DNA of 64,000 nucleotides from an uncultured Roseobacter sp. (GTDB lineage Bacteria > Pseudomonadota > Alphaproteobacteria > Rhodobacterales > Rhodobacteraceae), in assembly GCF_947493125.1 (NCBI RefSeq), contig NZ_CANLQB010000005.1, positions 369,252 to 433,251 of the forward strand, in the 5' to 3' direction. A program made the position numbers and the translations under genes. Shown piece after piece: positions 7,985 to 16,583 of the stretch; position 1 is the stretch's first letter; every line of letters begins with the position of its first letter. A model generated the notes under the pieces. That model saw only the letters and a list, made by a program, of their open reading frames with translations, did no database searches and was not told the DNA's origin.

Positions 7985-8740
7985 TTAGTGGTCCTTTGTC
8001 TTGTCGTCCGTCAAGGCGCGGGTTTGCAAAGCAAGCGTAAGCGCTTGCGCGAGGTCGAAATCTGCGAAATCCGCAACTGCGGCATCATGTGCCGTACCGA
8101 ACGTCTGACCTGACGCCAGGCCCTCCAGCCAGGTCGCGGCGCCGCTTGGCAGAAGATGCGGAGCAGGGTCGAACTCCGGCCGTGTGATTAGCACGTCTTG
8201 CGCCACGGCACGGGACTTCGGCGCGTCCGCCTCGAAATTGACGCGCCAGATGTCGTGGAGCGGCCAGCGCGAGCGGAGGATGCGCGTCGAAGGGGCCAGT
8301 GCGAAGGTCTTTTCGAGAAGGACCTTGGGCGCGCATTGCAGCTCTTCGGCTGCAAGCGCCGGGGCGTCCGCGGCATGATAGGAGGCGCGCAAGGCCAGAT
8401 CGAGACGGGCGCAGTCCGGCAGATATCCAATGTGTGCAAGCGGTTTGAATTGCTCGAGAAAATCGGGCAGTGCGTCCCCGTAATGCATCATCAGCGGAGC
8501 GCTTGGAGGATGCTCCCGAACGTAGACGGCGGCGAGCTTGGCGAAGGTCTGGCCCCCCAGAAGCTTGTAAACAAGCGGAAAAGCGACCTGCAGCGCCTCG
8601 GTCAGGGAAACGACAACATTGTTGCGGTAGACCGAAAAGCGGCGCCCGGCGGGGGCATCGGCACCGTCGCGCAGGCCCTCCGGCACTGCCTCGGACGGGT
8701 CCAGCAGGGCGCTGCGAAATGTGGTCTGGGAGACAGTCAT
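7985..8740 (-). CDS. DUF2063 putative DNA-binding-like domain protein, BufC-type partner
   Basis: A 251-residue protein starting MTVSQTTFRSALLDPSE. The frame is open to 8818 but the ATG at 8740 overlaps the TGA of the DUF692 gene (ATGA). The N-terminal helical DUF2063 region (RRFSVYRNNVVVSLTEALQVAFPLVYKLLG) is clear: Y-R-N-N is the family hallmark. In bufferin and methanobactin-type systems this protein binds the precursor leader and partners the DUF692 enzyme. Despite its Pfam name, it is a peptide-recognition partner here by context. Confidence 0.9.
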   Translation of the reverse strand: MTVSQTTFRSALLDPSEAVPEGLRDGADAPAGRRFSVYRNNVVVSLTEALQVAFPLVYKLLGGQTFAKLAAVYVREHPPSAPLMMHYGDALPDFLEQFKPLAHIGYLPDCARLDLALRASYHAADAPALAAEELQCAPKVLLEKTFALAPSTRILRSRWPLHDIWRVNFEADAPKSRAVAQDVLITRPEFDPAPHLLPSGAATWLEGLASGQTFGTAHDAAVADFADFDLAQALTLALQTRALTDDKTKDH

Positions 8741-9591
8741 TGGACCGGGGACAGGGCCCGTGCTGCGCGTTCCGCTTCGCTGCGCAACGTGGGCCAGTCG
8801 GGCACATCGGTGTCCCATTCCACCAGCACCGGGCGCGCACCGGATTTCGCAAGCGTGATGTCGAGCAGCGCCCAGACCGGATCGACAACCGGTTTGCCGT
8901 GGCTGTCGATCAGCAAAGGCGCACCGTGATCGTCGGTTTCTTCATCATGGCCGCCGACATGGATCTCACCCACCGCATGCAGCGGGAAGGCCTCGATATA
9001 GGCCCGCGCGGAAAGGCCCAGATTGGTGGCGGAGATAAACACGTTGTTGACGTCGAGCAGCAGCCCACAACCCGTCCGTTTCACCAGTTCGGTCAAGAAT
9101 TCGGTCTCGGACCAGGTGCTTTCGGCGAAAGCGAGATAGCTCGAAGGGTTTTCCAGCAGCATCTGACAGCCGAGCGTCGATTGCACCTGATTGATGTGCT
9201 CGGCGACGCGGGTCAGCGTGGCGTTGGTGTAGGGCAGGGGCAGCAGATCGTTGAGAAACTCCGCGCCGTGGGTCGACCAGGCGAGGTGTTCGGAAAAGCT
9301 TGCGGGCTGCGCCCAACCGACCAATTTCTTCAGACGGGCGAGATGCTCCGCGTCCAGCGCGCCTTCGCCGCCGATGCTCAGGCCAACGCCGTGCACCGAG
9401 ACGGCAAACTGTTCGGACAGCGCGCGCAGCTGCGCCAGTGGCCGCCCGCCGTCGCCCATGTAGTTCTCGGCATGCACCTCGATCCACTTGACCGGGCCGG
9501 GATCGGCGCGCAGTTCCGCAAAATGCTGCGGCTTATAGCCAACACCGGGTGCTGCGGGCAGGTGATCGTAACGGGGAGAATTGTCCAGCAT
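8737..9591 (-). CDS. DUF692 multinuclear non-heme iron enzyme (MNIO), BufB-type
   Basis: A 284-residue TIM-barrel enzyme of the DUF692 family. Metal-ligand motifs are visible in order: IEVHAENY, SVHGVGLSIGG, FSEHLAW, LLENPSSY, LLLDVNNVFIS, EIHVGGH and VLVEWDTDVP. Known members (MbnB, bufferin maturases) oxidise cysteines of a precursor peptide to thiooxazole-type heterocycles using a mixed-valent iron cluster. It lies between the precursor gene and the DUF2063 partner, so it should modify the upstream DUF2282 peptide. A hairpin lies between it and the precursor gene. Confidence 0.93.
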   Translation of the reverse strand: MLDNSPRYDHLPAAPGVGYKPQHFAELRADPGPVKWIEVHAENYMGDGGRPLAQLRALSEQFAVSVHGVGLSIGGEGALDAEHLARLKKLVGWAQPASFSEHLAWSTHGAEFLNDLLPLPYTNATLTRVAEHINQVQSTLGCQMLLENPSSYLAFAESTWSETEFLTELVKRTGCGLLLDVNNVFISATNLGLSARAYIEAFPLHAVGEIHVGGHDEETDDHGAPLLIDSHGKPVVDPVWALLDITLAKSGARPVLVEWDTDVPDWPTLRSEAERAARALSPVQ

Positions 9592-9640
9592 CTTGGCCCT
9601 CCGACAAAAGTGCGGTCTCGGGTGTCGTCAGATGAAAGGT

Positions 9641-9665
9641 GTCCGGCGACCCATCGCCGCCGGAC
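9641..9665 (-). terminator. intercistronic hairpin between bufferin precursor and DUF692 gene
   Basis: GTCCGGCG (9641-9648) pairs with CGCCGGAC (9658-9665) around a 9-base loop, 21 bp after the precursor stop. There is no T tract. It probably reduces read-through or protects the precursor mRNA, so that the peptide is made in excess over its enzymes. Confidence 0.5.
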
Positions 9666-9686
9666 GTAAGCTTCGAATACCGTGCC

Positions 9687-9989
9687 TTATGCCGGCAGGT
9701 CGCGGTCCAGCTCTTCCAGCGAGCCTTGGCGCGGCGTGCCGTCCGCCATATCGGGCAGGTCGATGTCGGCGCATGTGCCCGCGTCGACCAGCGTCCAGGC
9801 GTTGCCCTGGTAGTCGACGGTGGATGTGCCGGCGCAGGTTGTGCCGGGGCCGGCTGCACAGTCGTTCGCGCCCGCCAGCGATACGCCATAGCACTTCTCT
9901 TTGGCGGCGGCTTCGACGGTGGTGATCTGTGCTGTCATCGCCGCAGCGACGGCACCGGCAATTGCAACTGTTTTCATTGTGTTCGACAT
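9687..9989 (-). CDS. DUF2282 bufferin-type precursor (BufA1-like)
   Basis: A 100-residue precursor. The start at 9989 is chosen because a signal peptide follows ([20 protein letters not shown], likely cut near residue 27). The core has four cysteines, C33, C44, C52 and C73, in the DUF2282 pattern KCYGVS-AG-NDCA...TCAGTS...W...GTC. In bufferins some of these become thiooxazoles that chelate copper in the periplasm. The C-terminal tail is acidic ([10 protein letters not shown]...[10 protein letters not shown]) and lacks the GTCxxxGGK ending I associate with many BufA1 proteins. It heads a four-gene operon. Confidence 0.9.
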   Translation of the reverse strand: MSNTMKTVAIAGAVAAAMTAQITTVEAAAKEKCYGVSLAGANDCAAGPGTTCAGTSTVDYQGNAWTLVDAGTCADIDLPDMADGTPRQGSLEELDRDLPA

Positions 9990-10147
9990 GGTTGTTAATC
10001 CCTTATTGAGAGCCATCCTGGCCAATGATGCCACAATACCTACGCTCTCAGACCTTGATAATCTACTCACGAGCCTGTGTCTCACGGAGCCGTCAGCAGA
10101 TGTTGGCTCTCGGCGTGGGAATCTCTGCTAAGATTACGGAATGTTAC

Positions 10148-10190
10148 AAAAATCGCGCCTCGCGGGGGTGTTTTCCCGCCGCGAGACGCG
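10148..10190 (-). terminator. intrinsic terminator of thrS
   Basis: Read on the minus strand, a GC-rich stem made from 10175-10190 and 10154-10168 (CTCGCGG-type arms with one bulge) is followed by TTTTT at 10148-10152. It lies just after the thrS stop, upstream of the bufferin promoter region. Confidence 0.8.
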
Positions 10191-10196
10191 CAATTG

Positions 10197-12155
10197 TTAC
10201 AGCAGATCGGGTGGCGTTGCGTCGCGGCCCAGGGTCTCCGTTACATCGGCCAGCGCTTCGACCTTGGTCTGTTTCTCTCCAAGGCGCCGCACGGTCACGG
10301 TGCGGTCTTCGACCTCGCGGGCACCAACCGCGAGGATGATCGGCACCTTGGCGACGGAGTGCTCGCGGACCTTGTAGTTGATCTTTTCATTGCGCACGTC
10401 GGCTTCGGCGCGGACACAGGCTGCTTGCAGCGCGGCCACGACGTCTTCCACATAGTCGTTGGCGTCGGAGATGATCGAGGCCACCACCACCTGCCTTGGC
10501 GCCAGCCAGAACGGCAGTTTGCCTGCAGAATTCTCGATCAGGATGCCGATGAACCGTTCGAACGAGCCCAGACAGGCGCGATGCAGCATATAGGGCCGGT
10601 GCTTGGCCCCGTCTTCGCCGATATAGGTCGCGCCCAGACGCTCGGGCAGGTTCGGATCCACCTGGAAGGTGCCGCACTGCCAGACCCGGCCGATGGCGTC
10701 AGTCAGGTAGAAATCGAGCTTCGGGCCGTAGAAGGCGCCATCCCCGGGCTCCAGCGTGAACTCGCGCCCGGTGGCCTTGATCGCCGCTTCCAGCGCGCCT
10801 TCGACGTGATCCCAGCTCTCGTCGCTGCCCACACGCTTTTCAGGGCGGGTGGCAAATTTGATCTCGAACTTCTCGAACCCCAGATCATCATAGATGTCCG
10901 CGAGGAAATTGATGAACTTCGCGCATTCCGCCTCGATCTGATCTTCGGTGCAGAAGATATGCGCATCGTCCTGCGTGAAGCCACGCACACGCATGATGCC
11001 GTGAAGCGCGCCGGAGGGCTCATAGCGGGTGCAGGCGCCGAACTCAGCCAGCCGCAAGGGCAAGTCGCGGTAGGATTTGAGACCCTGATTGAACACCTGC
11101 ACGTGGCAGGGGCAGTTCATCGGCTTCAGCGCGTTCACGGCCTTCTCGGCAGCGTGCTCCTCCTCCACCTCGACGATGAACATATGCTCCTGATACTTCT
11201 CCCAGTGGCCCGAGGCCTCCCAGAGCTTGCGATTGACCACTTGCGGTGTGTTGATCTCGCGGTAGCCGCCCGCGCGCTGCTTGCGGCGCATGTAGTCCTG
11301 CAGGGTGGTGTAGATGGTCCAGCCGTTGGGGTGCCAGAACACCTGGCCCGGCGCTTCCTCCTGCATGTGGTAGAGGTCCATCTCGCGGCCCAGCTTGCGG
11401 TGGTCGCGCTTGGCGGCCTCTTCGAGCATGTTGAGGTGTGCGCGCAGTTTCTCCTTGCCGGTGAAGGCCACGCCATAGATGCGTTGCAGCATCGCGCGGT
11501 CACTGTCGCCGCGCCAATAGGCGCCCGCGATGGACATCAGTTTGAACGCATCGCCCGGCACTTGGCCGGTGTGCTGCAGGTGCGGACCACGGCAGAGGTC
11601 CTGCCAGTCGCCGTGCCAGTACATGCGCAGCGGCTCATCCCCCGGGATCGCCTCGATCAGCTCGACCTTGTAGGGCTCGCCATTGTCTTCGTAATGCTTG
11701 ATCGCGCGCGCACGGTCCCAGACCTCGGTACGCACCGGGTCGCGCTTGTTGATGATCTCCTTCATCTTCTTCTCGATCAGGCCGAGATCTTCCGGGGTGA
11801 AGGGCTCGGCGCGGTCGAAATCATAGTACCAGCCATTCTCGATCACCGGACCGATTGTGACCTTGGTGTCGGGCCAGATCTCCTGCACCGCGCGCGCCAT
11901 GATGTGTGCAAGGTCATGGCGCACCAGCTCATTGGCCTGCTCTTCATCCGCCATGGTGTGGATCGCGATGGAGGCATCTTCCTCGATGGGCCACGCCAGA
12001 TCGTAATGCGCCCCATTCACGGTGGCGGAAATGGCCTTCTTACGCAGCGAGGTGGAGATGCTCGCGGCCACATCGCCAGCGGTCACGCCGGCCTCGAAGC
12101 TGCGCGCATTGCCATCTGGAAAAGTGAGAGAGATTGCGGTGTCTTTTGGAGCCAT
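10197..12155 (-). CDS. thrS: threonine--tRNA ligase
   Basis: A 652-residue class II aminoacyl-tRNA synthetase that charges tRNA-Thr and edits mischarged serine. Domains in order: N-terminal TGS domain (residues 1-65), editing domain with [12 protein letters not shown], catalytic core with [11 protein letters not shown] and the motif 2 region [32 protein letters not shown], and the C-terminal anticodon-binding domain. The frame is open to 12293, but the ATG at 12155 has GAGGAG about 10 bases upstream and gives the usual length. No T-box or other leader structure is evident. Confidence 0.97.
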   Translation of the reverse strand: MAPKDTAISLTFPDGNARSFEAGVTAGDVAASISTSLRKKAISATVNGAHYDLAWPIEEDASIAIHTMADEEQANELVRHDLAHIMARAVQEIWPDTKVTIGPVIENGWYYDFDRAEPFTPEDLGLIEKKMKEIINKRDPVRTEVWDRARAIKHYEDNGEPYKVELIEAIPGDEPLRMYWHGDWQDLCRGPHLQHTGQVPGDAFKLMSIAGAYWRGDSDRAMLQRIYGVAFTGKEKLRAHLNMLEEAAKRDHRKLGREMDLYHMQEEAPGQVFWHPNGWTIYTTLQDYMRRKQRAGGYREINTPQVVNRKLWEASGHWEKYQEHMFIVEVEEEHAAEKAVNALKPMNCPCHVQVFNQGLKSYRDLPLRLAEFGACTRYEPSGALHGIMRVRGFTQDDAHIFCTEDQIEAECAKFINFLADIYDDLGFEKFEIKFATRPEKRVGSDESWDHVEGALEAAIKATGREFTLEPGDGAFYGPKLDFYLTDAIGRVWQCGTFQVDPNLPERLGATYIGEDGAKHRPYMLHRACLGSFERFIGILIENSAGKLPFWLAPRQVVVASIISDANDYVEDVVAALQAACVRAEADVRNEKINYKVREHSVAKVPIILAVGAREVEDRTVTVRRLGEKQTKVEALADVTETLGRDATPPDLL

Positions 12156-12349
12156 CTGCTGGCACTCCTCGTCGGTTTGGCGCCTACGAGACGCCCGGTT
12201 GCGGGTTATGTGCTGCGGCTGATGCGCCGAGTGCGCCGCGAAGTCAAGCGGCACGCTGGAAAAGTATACCGATGAATACGTTGACTGCGACATATCGTGT
12301 GTTATTTCCGACGCAATACCAGATAAGCCCGACCGAGGAGGTGAGACCT

Positions 12350-12595
12350 ATGCCGCGTTACAACCGTACCTTCGAGCTGAGCATTCACGATGTCGATCTG
12401 ATCGAAGAGGCGCTGCGCGCGCGGGGCCGTGAACTTTGCAAAATGCGTCGGGCCTTGGCGGACGACAATCCGGCGGACATGCAGTCCATCTCAGTGATCG
12501 AAGCGGATCAGCGCGAGACCGAAGAGCTGCTTGGACGTCTGCACAATCAGAAGGTCTTCTACCGCCCCGGCGCGACCCCCTATGTGAGCGGGTGA
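12350..12595 (+). CDS. conserved hypothetical protein (81 aa)
   Basis: MPRYNRTFELSIHDVDLIEEALRAR begins an 81-residue helical, charged protein with a likely coiled-coil hairpin (residues 12-60). GAGGAGGTGAG at 12335-12345 decides the start at 12350 against the longer frame and an ATG at 12272. It lies divergent from thrS. I believe it belongs to a small family of Rhodobacterales hypothetical proteins, but I cannot name a function. Confidence 0.75.
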   Translation: MPRYNRTFELSIHDVDLIEEALRARGRELCKMRRALADDNPADMQSISVIEADQRETEELLGRLHNQKVFYRPGATPYVSG

Positions 12596-12617
12596 TCGCC
12601 CCGAGGCTTGACGTCTC

Positions 12618-13019
12618 TTACGCCGTAATCGCGGCATACCCCATCAACAGACAGCACATCCATCCGCCGGTGAAGAGGATCGGTCGGACCGGAAAACGTG
12701 CGAGCCCGCTGATCATCCCAACCGCATGCACGATCCGCAGGCCAAGGAAGGCGAGCGCGGTCCAATAGGTCAGCGCGGAATAGGCGCCCATCCTGTCGAT
12801 CACCAGAACCAGCACGGCGAAGGGCAGCAGCTGTTCCAGCAGGTTCAGATGCGCCCGATGCGCGCGGTGCACCCAATCGGGAAAGCCAGTGAGCGGCGGA
12901 GGGCGGGCGAAGTCGTCCACCCCCTCCTGCGGATACATATTCACACCGACGATGTAGGGAATCCACAGCGAGGCCGCGAAGACCGCGAGCCAGATCACCA
13001 CAATGAGCTCCAATGGCAT
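12618..13019 (-). CDS. MAPEG-family membrane protein
   Basis: About 133 residues with four membrane segments (LELIVVIWLAVFAASLWIPYIV; LLPFAVLVLVIDRM; ALTYWTALAFLGLRIVHAVGMI; PILFTGGWMCCLLMGYAAI). HRAHLNLLEQLLPFAV matches the MAPEG signature (the RAHxNxxE segment). The family includes membrane glutathione transferases, but the bacterial DUF-like branch has no assigned substrate. ATGs lie at 13034 and 13019; GGAGAG before the second makes it the better start. It follows the ArsR-SRPBCC gene closely and may be co-transcribed with it. Confidence 0.85.
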   Translation of the reverse strand: MPLELIVVIWLAVFAASLWIPYIVGVNMYPQEGVDDFARPPPLTGFPDWVHRAHRAHLNLLEQLLPFAVLVLVIDRMGAYSALTYWTALAFLGLRIVHAVGMISGLARFPVRPILFTGGWMCCLLMGYAAITA

Positions 13020-13037
13020 GGTTGAACTCTCCATCTT

Positions 13038-13802
13038 CTAGCCCGCCATCGCCTGGTCGTTGAACCGCACGGCCTCGCCGGTCTCCAGCCAGCTTTTCAG
13101 CCCGGCGGCGAACCGGGCCCAGCCGTCGTGAATACCCTCGCCGGGCACAACCGGATGGGTCAGCTCGTAGTGTTCGATGACGAGCTTCATGTGCGCGCCT
13201 TCCGGCTCCAGCAGAAACACCTGCCGCGAGGCGCCAAGCGTTTCGTCCCAGCCCGGTTCGAACGTGGCCTCGATCCGGGACTTGGGCGTGAGGTCCAGTG
13301 TCTTGCACGTCAGCATCGTGCTGCCATCGGCGTTTTCGTAGACGTAAGCGTCGTCTTGCTTGACCACCCGGGCCGCGAGAAAGTGATAGGCGCTCATCTG
13401 CTCCGGATCGGTCAGCGCCGCCCACAGTGCGTCGTGGGTACAGCGTATAAAGGTTTGCATCATAAAGTCGGGCTTTGCATCGCGCATCGGCGGGGCTCCT
13501 TCCAGTTGAGATTTGAGGTCAAGGGCTGCTCGCGCCGCGGGTTTGACACGGTAGGGGTCGATCCAGCGATCAATGGCATCCTGCAAAGGCAGGGCGTTGA
13601 GGTAATGATATTTAAACCGTCCCACTTTCTTGGTGACGATGAGGTTGGCGTCCTCCAGCACGCCGAGGTGCTTCATGACCCCAAACCGCGACATCTCCAG
13701 CTGGCTCTGCAGGTCCAGCAGGCTTTGCCCGGGTTTGGCGCGCAGGCTGTCCAGCAGCGCGCGGCGGGTCGGGTCGGCCAGGGCTTTGAAAATCGAATCC
13801 AT
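13038..13802 (-). CDS. ArsR-type HTH / SRPBCC (AHSA1) fusion regulator
   Basis: A 254-residue protein with two parts. Residues 1-95 are a winged helix of the ArsR family (FKALADPTRRALLDSLR, SRFGVMKHLGVLEDANLI), without an obvious Cys metal site. Residues 110-245 are an AHSA1/START-like ligand-binding fold (FIRCTHDALWAALTDPEQMSAYHF, GWARFAAGLKSWLETG). Such fusions are thought to be small-molecule or lipid-responsive repressors. A dyad-symmetric site lies directly upstream, in the space to the divergent hydrolase, which suggests autoregulation. Confidence 0.88.
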   Translation of the reverse strand: MDSIFKALADPTRRALLDSLRAKPGQSLLDLQSQLEMSRFGVMKHLGVLEDANLIVTKKVGRFKYHYLNALPLQDAIDRWIDPYRVKPAARAALDLKSQLEGAPPMRDAKPDFMMQTFIRCTHDALWAALTDPEQMSAYHFLAARVVKQDDAYVYENADGSTMLTCKTLDLTPKSRIEATFEPGWDETLGASRQVFLLEPEGAHMKLVIEHYELTHPVVPGEGIHDGWARFAAGLKSWLETGEAVRFNDQAMAG

Positions 13803-13816
13803 GCATCCACTTATAA

Positions 13817-13848
13817 GTTACAAAATAGTCACGTGACAATATAGTAAC
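13817..13848. promoter_or_regulatory. dyad operator candidate between regulator and hydrolase
   Basis: GTTAC (13817-13821) and GTAAC (13844-13848) flank a central TCACGTGA (13829-13836), giving an interrupted palindrome centred in the divergent promoter region. It is AT-rich outside the centre. Its position 15-46 bp upstream of the ArsR-type regulator start fits autorepression. Confidence 0.5.
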
Positions 13849-13922
13849 CTAAAAAATCTCAGATGAAGGGATTGCGGGTGCATCCGCTTGGCCACATGAT
13901 CGGGCTCAAAAGGACCGCCCTG

Positions 13923-14684
13923 ATGACCTCTCCCAGCTTCTTCGATGGCCCGCAGGGTCGACGGCTCGCCTATCATCTGACACCCGGTGCGGGCCCTTGG
14001 GTGATATTTCTCGGTGGCCTCAAGTCGGACATGCAAGGGACCAAGGCGCTGCATCTGGAGGCCTGGGCCAAGCACGAAGGTCGGGCCTTTCTGCGATTTG
14101 ACTACTCGGGTCATGGGGAGTCGTCAGGGGCCTTCGACGAAGGTGCCATCGGCGATTGGGCCGAGGACGCGGCGGCCATCGTGACTGGCCTGACCAGCGG
14201 GCCAATTCTTCCGGTCGGCTCTTCGATGGGCGGCTGGCAGGCGCTGCTTCTCGCGCGCAGGATGCCTGAACGGCTGGCGGGTCTGGTCACCATCGCCGCC
14301 GCCCCCGACTTCACCGAAGACAGCTATTGGGCGGGGTTCTCCGAAGCGCAGCGAGAGCAGATCATGACGGAGGGCCGCGTCGAGCTGCCGTCCGACTATA
14401 TGGAACCCTATGTGGTCACGCGCCGGATGATCGAGGACGGGCGCCGCAATCTGGTGCTCCGCAGCCCGTTGGATTTGCCCTGCCCGGTCAGATGTCTGCA
14501 GGGCACCGCGGATACCGCCGTCCGCACAGAGGTTGCCTTGCGTCTGCTGGAGCACGCGTCCTGTCCGGATATGCGCCTGACCTTGGTAAAGGATGCGGAT
14601 CATCGCTTTTCCGACGGCCCCTGTCTCGGCCTGATCGAGGCGGCTCTCGACGATATCTTGGCCCTCGCTGCGGAGGCCGGGTGA
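13923..14684 (+). CDS. alpha/beta hydrolase (possible thioesterase/esterase)
   Basis: About 253 residues. The nucleophile elbow is GSSMGG, the acid is in LQGTAD, and the histidine in DADHRFSD, a complete Ser-Asp-His triad. The oxyanion region is FLGGLKSDMQGTKA, and FDYSGHGESSGAF precedes the elbow; this pattern resembles ABHD10-type enzymes. An upstream ATG at 13863 has no ribosome site; the ATG at 13923 has AAAAGGA. It is the first of three genes joined by one-base overlaps (hydrolase, VOC protein, M15-like protein). Confidence 0.85.
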   Translation: MTSPSFFDGPQGRRLAYHLTPGAGPWVIFLGGLKSDMQGTKALHLEAWAKHEGRAFLRFDYSGHGESSGAFDEGAIGDWAEDAAAIVTGLTSGPILPVGSSMGGWQALLLARRMPERLAGLVTIAAAPDFTEDSYWAGFSEAQREQIMTEGRVELPSDYMEPYVVTRRMIEDGRRNLVLRSPLDLPCPVRCLQGTADTAVRTEVALRLLEHASCPDMRLTLVKDADHRFSDGPCLGLIEAALDDILALAAEAG

Positions 14685-15118
14685 TGGAGCAACGCGTCAG
14701 CCTGATCACGCTCGGCACCCGAGACATGGATGCGCTCTCAACCTTCTATGACGCGCTCGGCTGGACACGCACACCTTCGCCGGATGGCGTCATCGCTTAT
14801 GACCTGATTGGCCAGACGCTGGGGCTCTATCCGCTCGACAAGCTGGCTGAAGACATCGGCCTCCCGGTGGACGCCCTGGGATGCGGGGCCAGCACATTGG
14901 CGCACAACGTAAGCGCGCGAGCCGACGTCACCGAAGTCCTGAGCCGGGCCGAGATCGCCGGTGCACGCATTCTCAAGCCGGCCCAGGAAGTGTTCTGGGG
15001 CGGATATCACGGCTATTTCGCGGATCCCGACGGGCACATCTGGGAGATCGCGCATAACCCGTTCTCCCCATTGAGGGAAGATGGCGCGTTCCGCTGGATG
15101 GGCTACGGGCAGGCCTGA
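14684..15118 (+). CDS. VOC-family (glyoxalase-like) protein
   Basis: A 144-residue protein whose ATG overlaps the hydrolase stop (TGATG). It shows the paired beta-alpha-beta-beta-beta layout: SLITLGTRDMDALSTFYDALGWTR in the first half and YHGYFADPDGHIWEIAHNP in the second. The DPDGHIWEIAHNP ending is typical of stand-alone VOC proteins that may act as dioxygenases, isomerases or resistance proteins. The substrate is unknown. The metal ligands are not all evident in the first half. Confidence 0.85.
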   Translation: MEQRVSLITLGTRDMDALSTFYDALGWTRTPSPDGVIAYDLIGQTLGLYPLDKLAEDIGLPVDALGCGASTLAHNVSARADVTEVLSRAEIAGARILKPAQEVFWGGYHGYFADPDGHIWEIAHNPFSPLREDGAFRWMGYGQA

Positions 15119-15750
15119 TGCGCAGCCCCAAATCCATGTGGAGCCTCGAGACGCTTGGCCGCGTACGTCTGTCCAAGTACTTCTACATGCGCGATTTTCT
15201 CTATTCCGAGATCGGCAACATGCATCAGGTCCGCAACGTGCCACCGGATCCGGACCTGGCGATCGACAACGGTCGACGGCTATGTGTGGAGTTGCTCGAC
15301 CCGCTGGAAGAGACCTTTGGACGGCTCGCGATCCGCTCCGGTTATCGCTCGCCGGATCTCAACGGCTATGGCAACCGCAACAAGCTGAACTGTGCGGCCA
15401 ACGACAACCCCATTGAATGCCACATCTGGGACCGGGGCCGTGGCGAGGAGGCGATTGCAGGCACGTCGCTGGCGATCCCGTGGTTCACCGATCAATACGA
15501 GAACGGGCGCGACTGGCGCGATCTCGCGTGGTGGATCCACGATCATCTGCCCTATTCTGAAGCGTGGTTTTTCCCGAAGCTGGCCGCGTTCAACCTGGTC
15601 TGGCGCCCGACACCGCTCCGGACGATCTCAAGCTACATCGCGCCGAGGGGGATGCTGCTGCGCGCTGGCCAAGAGCCGGACGAATCTCCGGCCGAACGAC
15701 AGGCCCGCTATGCCGATTTCCCGCCCTTTCGCGGCATCGACTTACCCTGA
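15118..15750 (+). CDS. hypothetical protein, peptidase M15-like fold
   Basis: A 210-residue protein whose ATG overlaps the VOC stop by one base. RLAIRSGYRSPDLNGYG resembles the conserved segment of M15 (D-Ala-D-Ala carboxypeptidase-like) domains. The zinc-ligand region, usually SxHxxGxAxD, reads ECHIWDRGRGEEAI instead, and the second ligand region is WWIHDHLPYSEAWFFP. It has no signal peptide. It is therefore either a divergent peptidase or a non-catalytic relative. The operon with a hydrolase and a VOC protein gives no clear pathway. Confidence 0.6.
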   Translation: MRSPKSMWSLETLGRVRLSKYFYMRDFLYSEIGNMHQVRNVPPDPDLAIDNGRRLCVELLDPLEETFGRLAIRSGYRSPDLNGYGNRNKLNCAANDNPIECHIWDRGRGEEAIAGTSLAIPWFTDQYENGRDWRDLAWWIHDHLPYSEAWFFPKLAAFNLVWRPTPLRTISSYIAPRGMLLRAGQEPDESPAERQARYADFPPFRGIDLP

Positions 15751-15866
15751 ACCGCTCTGCGCCGGATCGGCCTTGCGGTCGGAGTTCGCAAAGGTAGGGT
15801 AACGGCGAGGCGCGGGCAGGCGAGGGCAGGACATGACCAAAGGGTGGGACCAGATCGAGGCGTGGC

Positions 15867-16577
15867 ATGGCTGAACCGCTGGTGTTCCTGCCGGGCCTGA
15901 TGTGCGACGCGCGGCTCTTCGGCCCGCAGATCGCGGAGCTCTCTGCGGATACCGCTGTCATGGTGGCCCCCATCACCCAAGGGGAGCGGGTCGAGGAAAT
16001 CGCGTCAGGATTGCTTGACCAGTTGCCCGCGCGGTTCGCCCTTGCAGGGTTGAGCATGGGTGGGATCGTGGCCATGGAAATCCTGCGCCGTGCGCCTGAT
16101 CGGGTGAGCCGCATCGCGTTGATGGACACCAACCCCTTGGCCGAGACCCCGCAGGTTGCCGCCGCACGCGAGCCCCAGATAGTTGCCGCGCGAACGGGGC
16201 GCATGCTGGAGGTGATGCGCGAAGAGATGAAGCCCAATTACCTCGCCCCCGGTCCGCAGCGGCAGGATGTGCTGGATCTGGTCATGGACATGGCAGACGC
16301 ACTTGGGCCCAAGGTTTTTGTGCGTCAGTCCCGGGCGCTGCAACGCAGGCGGGATCAGCAGAGCACGCTGCGCAAATGCAAGGTGCCCGCTCTGGTCCTC
16401 TGCGGCGCGCATGACGCGCTTTGTCCGGTGAAGCGGCACGAATCGATGTCCGAGCTGATCCCCTACGCAACGCTGCGTGTTCTTGAGCATTCGGGGCATT
16501 TGCCGACGCTTGAGCAACCCACCGAGACCACACAGGCCCTGCGCGATTGGATGCGGCAACCGCTCGTCCTGCGGTAA
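15867..16577 (+). CDS. alpha/beta-fold hydrolase
   Basis: A 236-residue protein. VFLPGLMCDARLFGPQ forms the oxyanion region, GLSMGG the nucleophile elbow, LCGAHDALCPV carries the acid and EHSGHLPTLEQP the catalytic histidine. This is the common bacterial carboxylesterase/MhpC-like form without a lid insertion of note. The substrate is unknown. It ends 6 bp from the convergent phaZ stop, leaving no room for a separate terminator. Confidence 0.88.
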   Translation: MAEPLVFLPGLMCDARLFGPQIAELSADTAVMVAPITQGERVEEIASGLLDQLPARFALAGLSMGGIVAMEILRRAPDRVSRIALMDTNPLAETPQVAAAREPQIVAARTGRMLEVMREEMKPNYLAPGPQRQDVLDLVMDMADALGPKVFVRQSRALQRRRDQQSTLRKCKVPALVLCGAHDALCPVKRHESMSELIPYATLRVLEHSGHLPTLEQPTETTQALRDWMRQPLVLR

Positions 16578-16583
16578 GAGGTG

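Noticed and set aside
10077..12275. 732-codon open frame antisense to thrS
   Set aside because: The opposite frame is a clear threonyl-tRNA synthetase. Long antisense frames are expected at this GC content.
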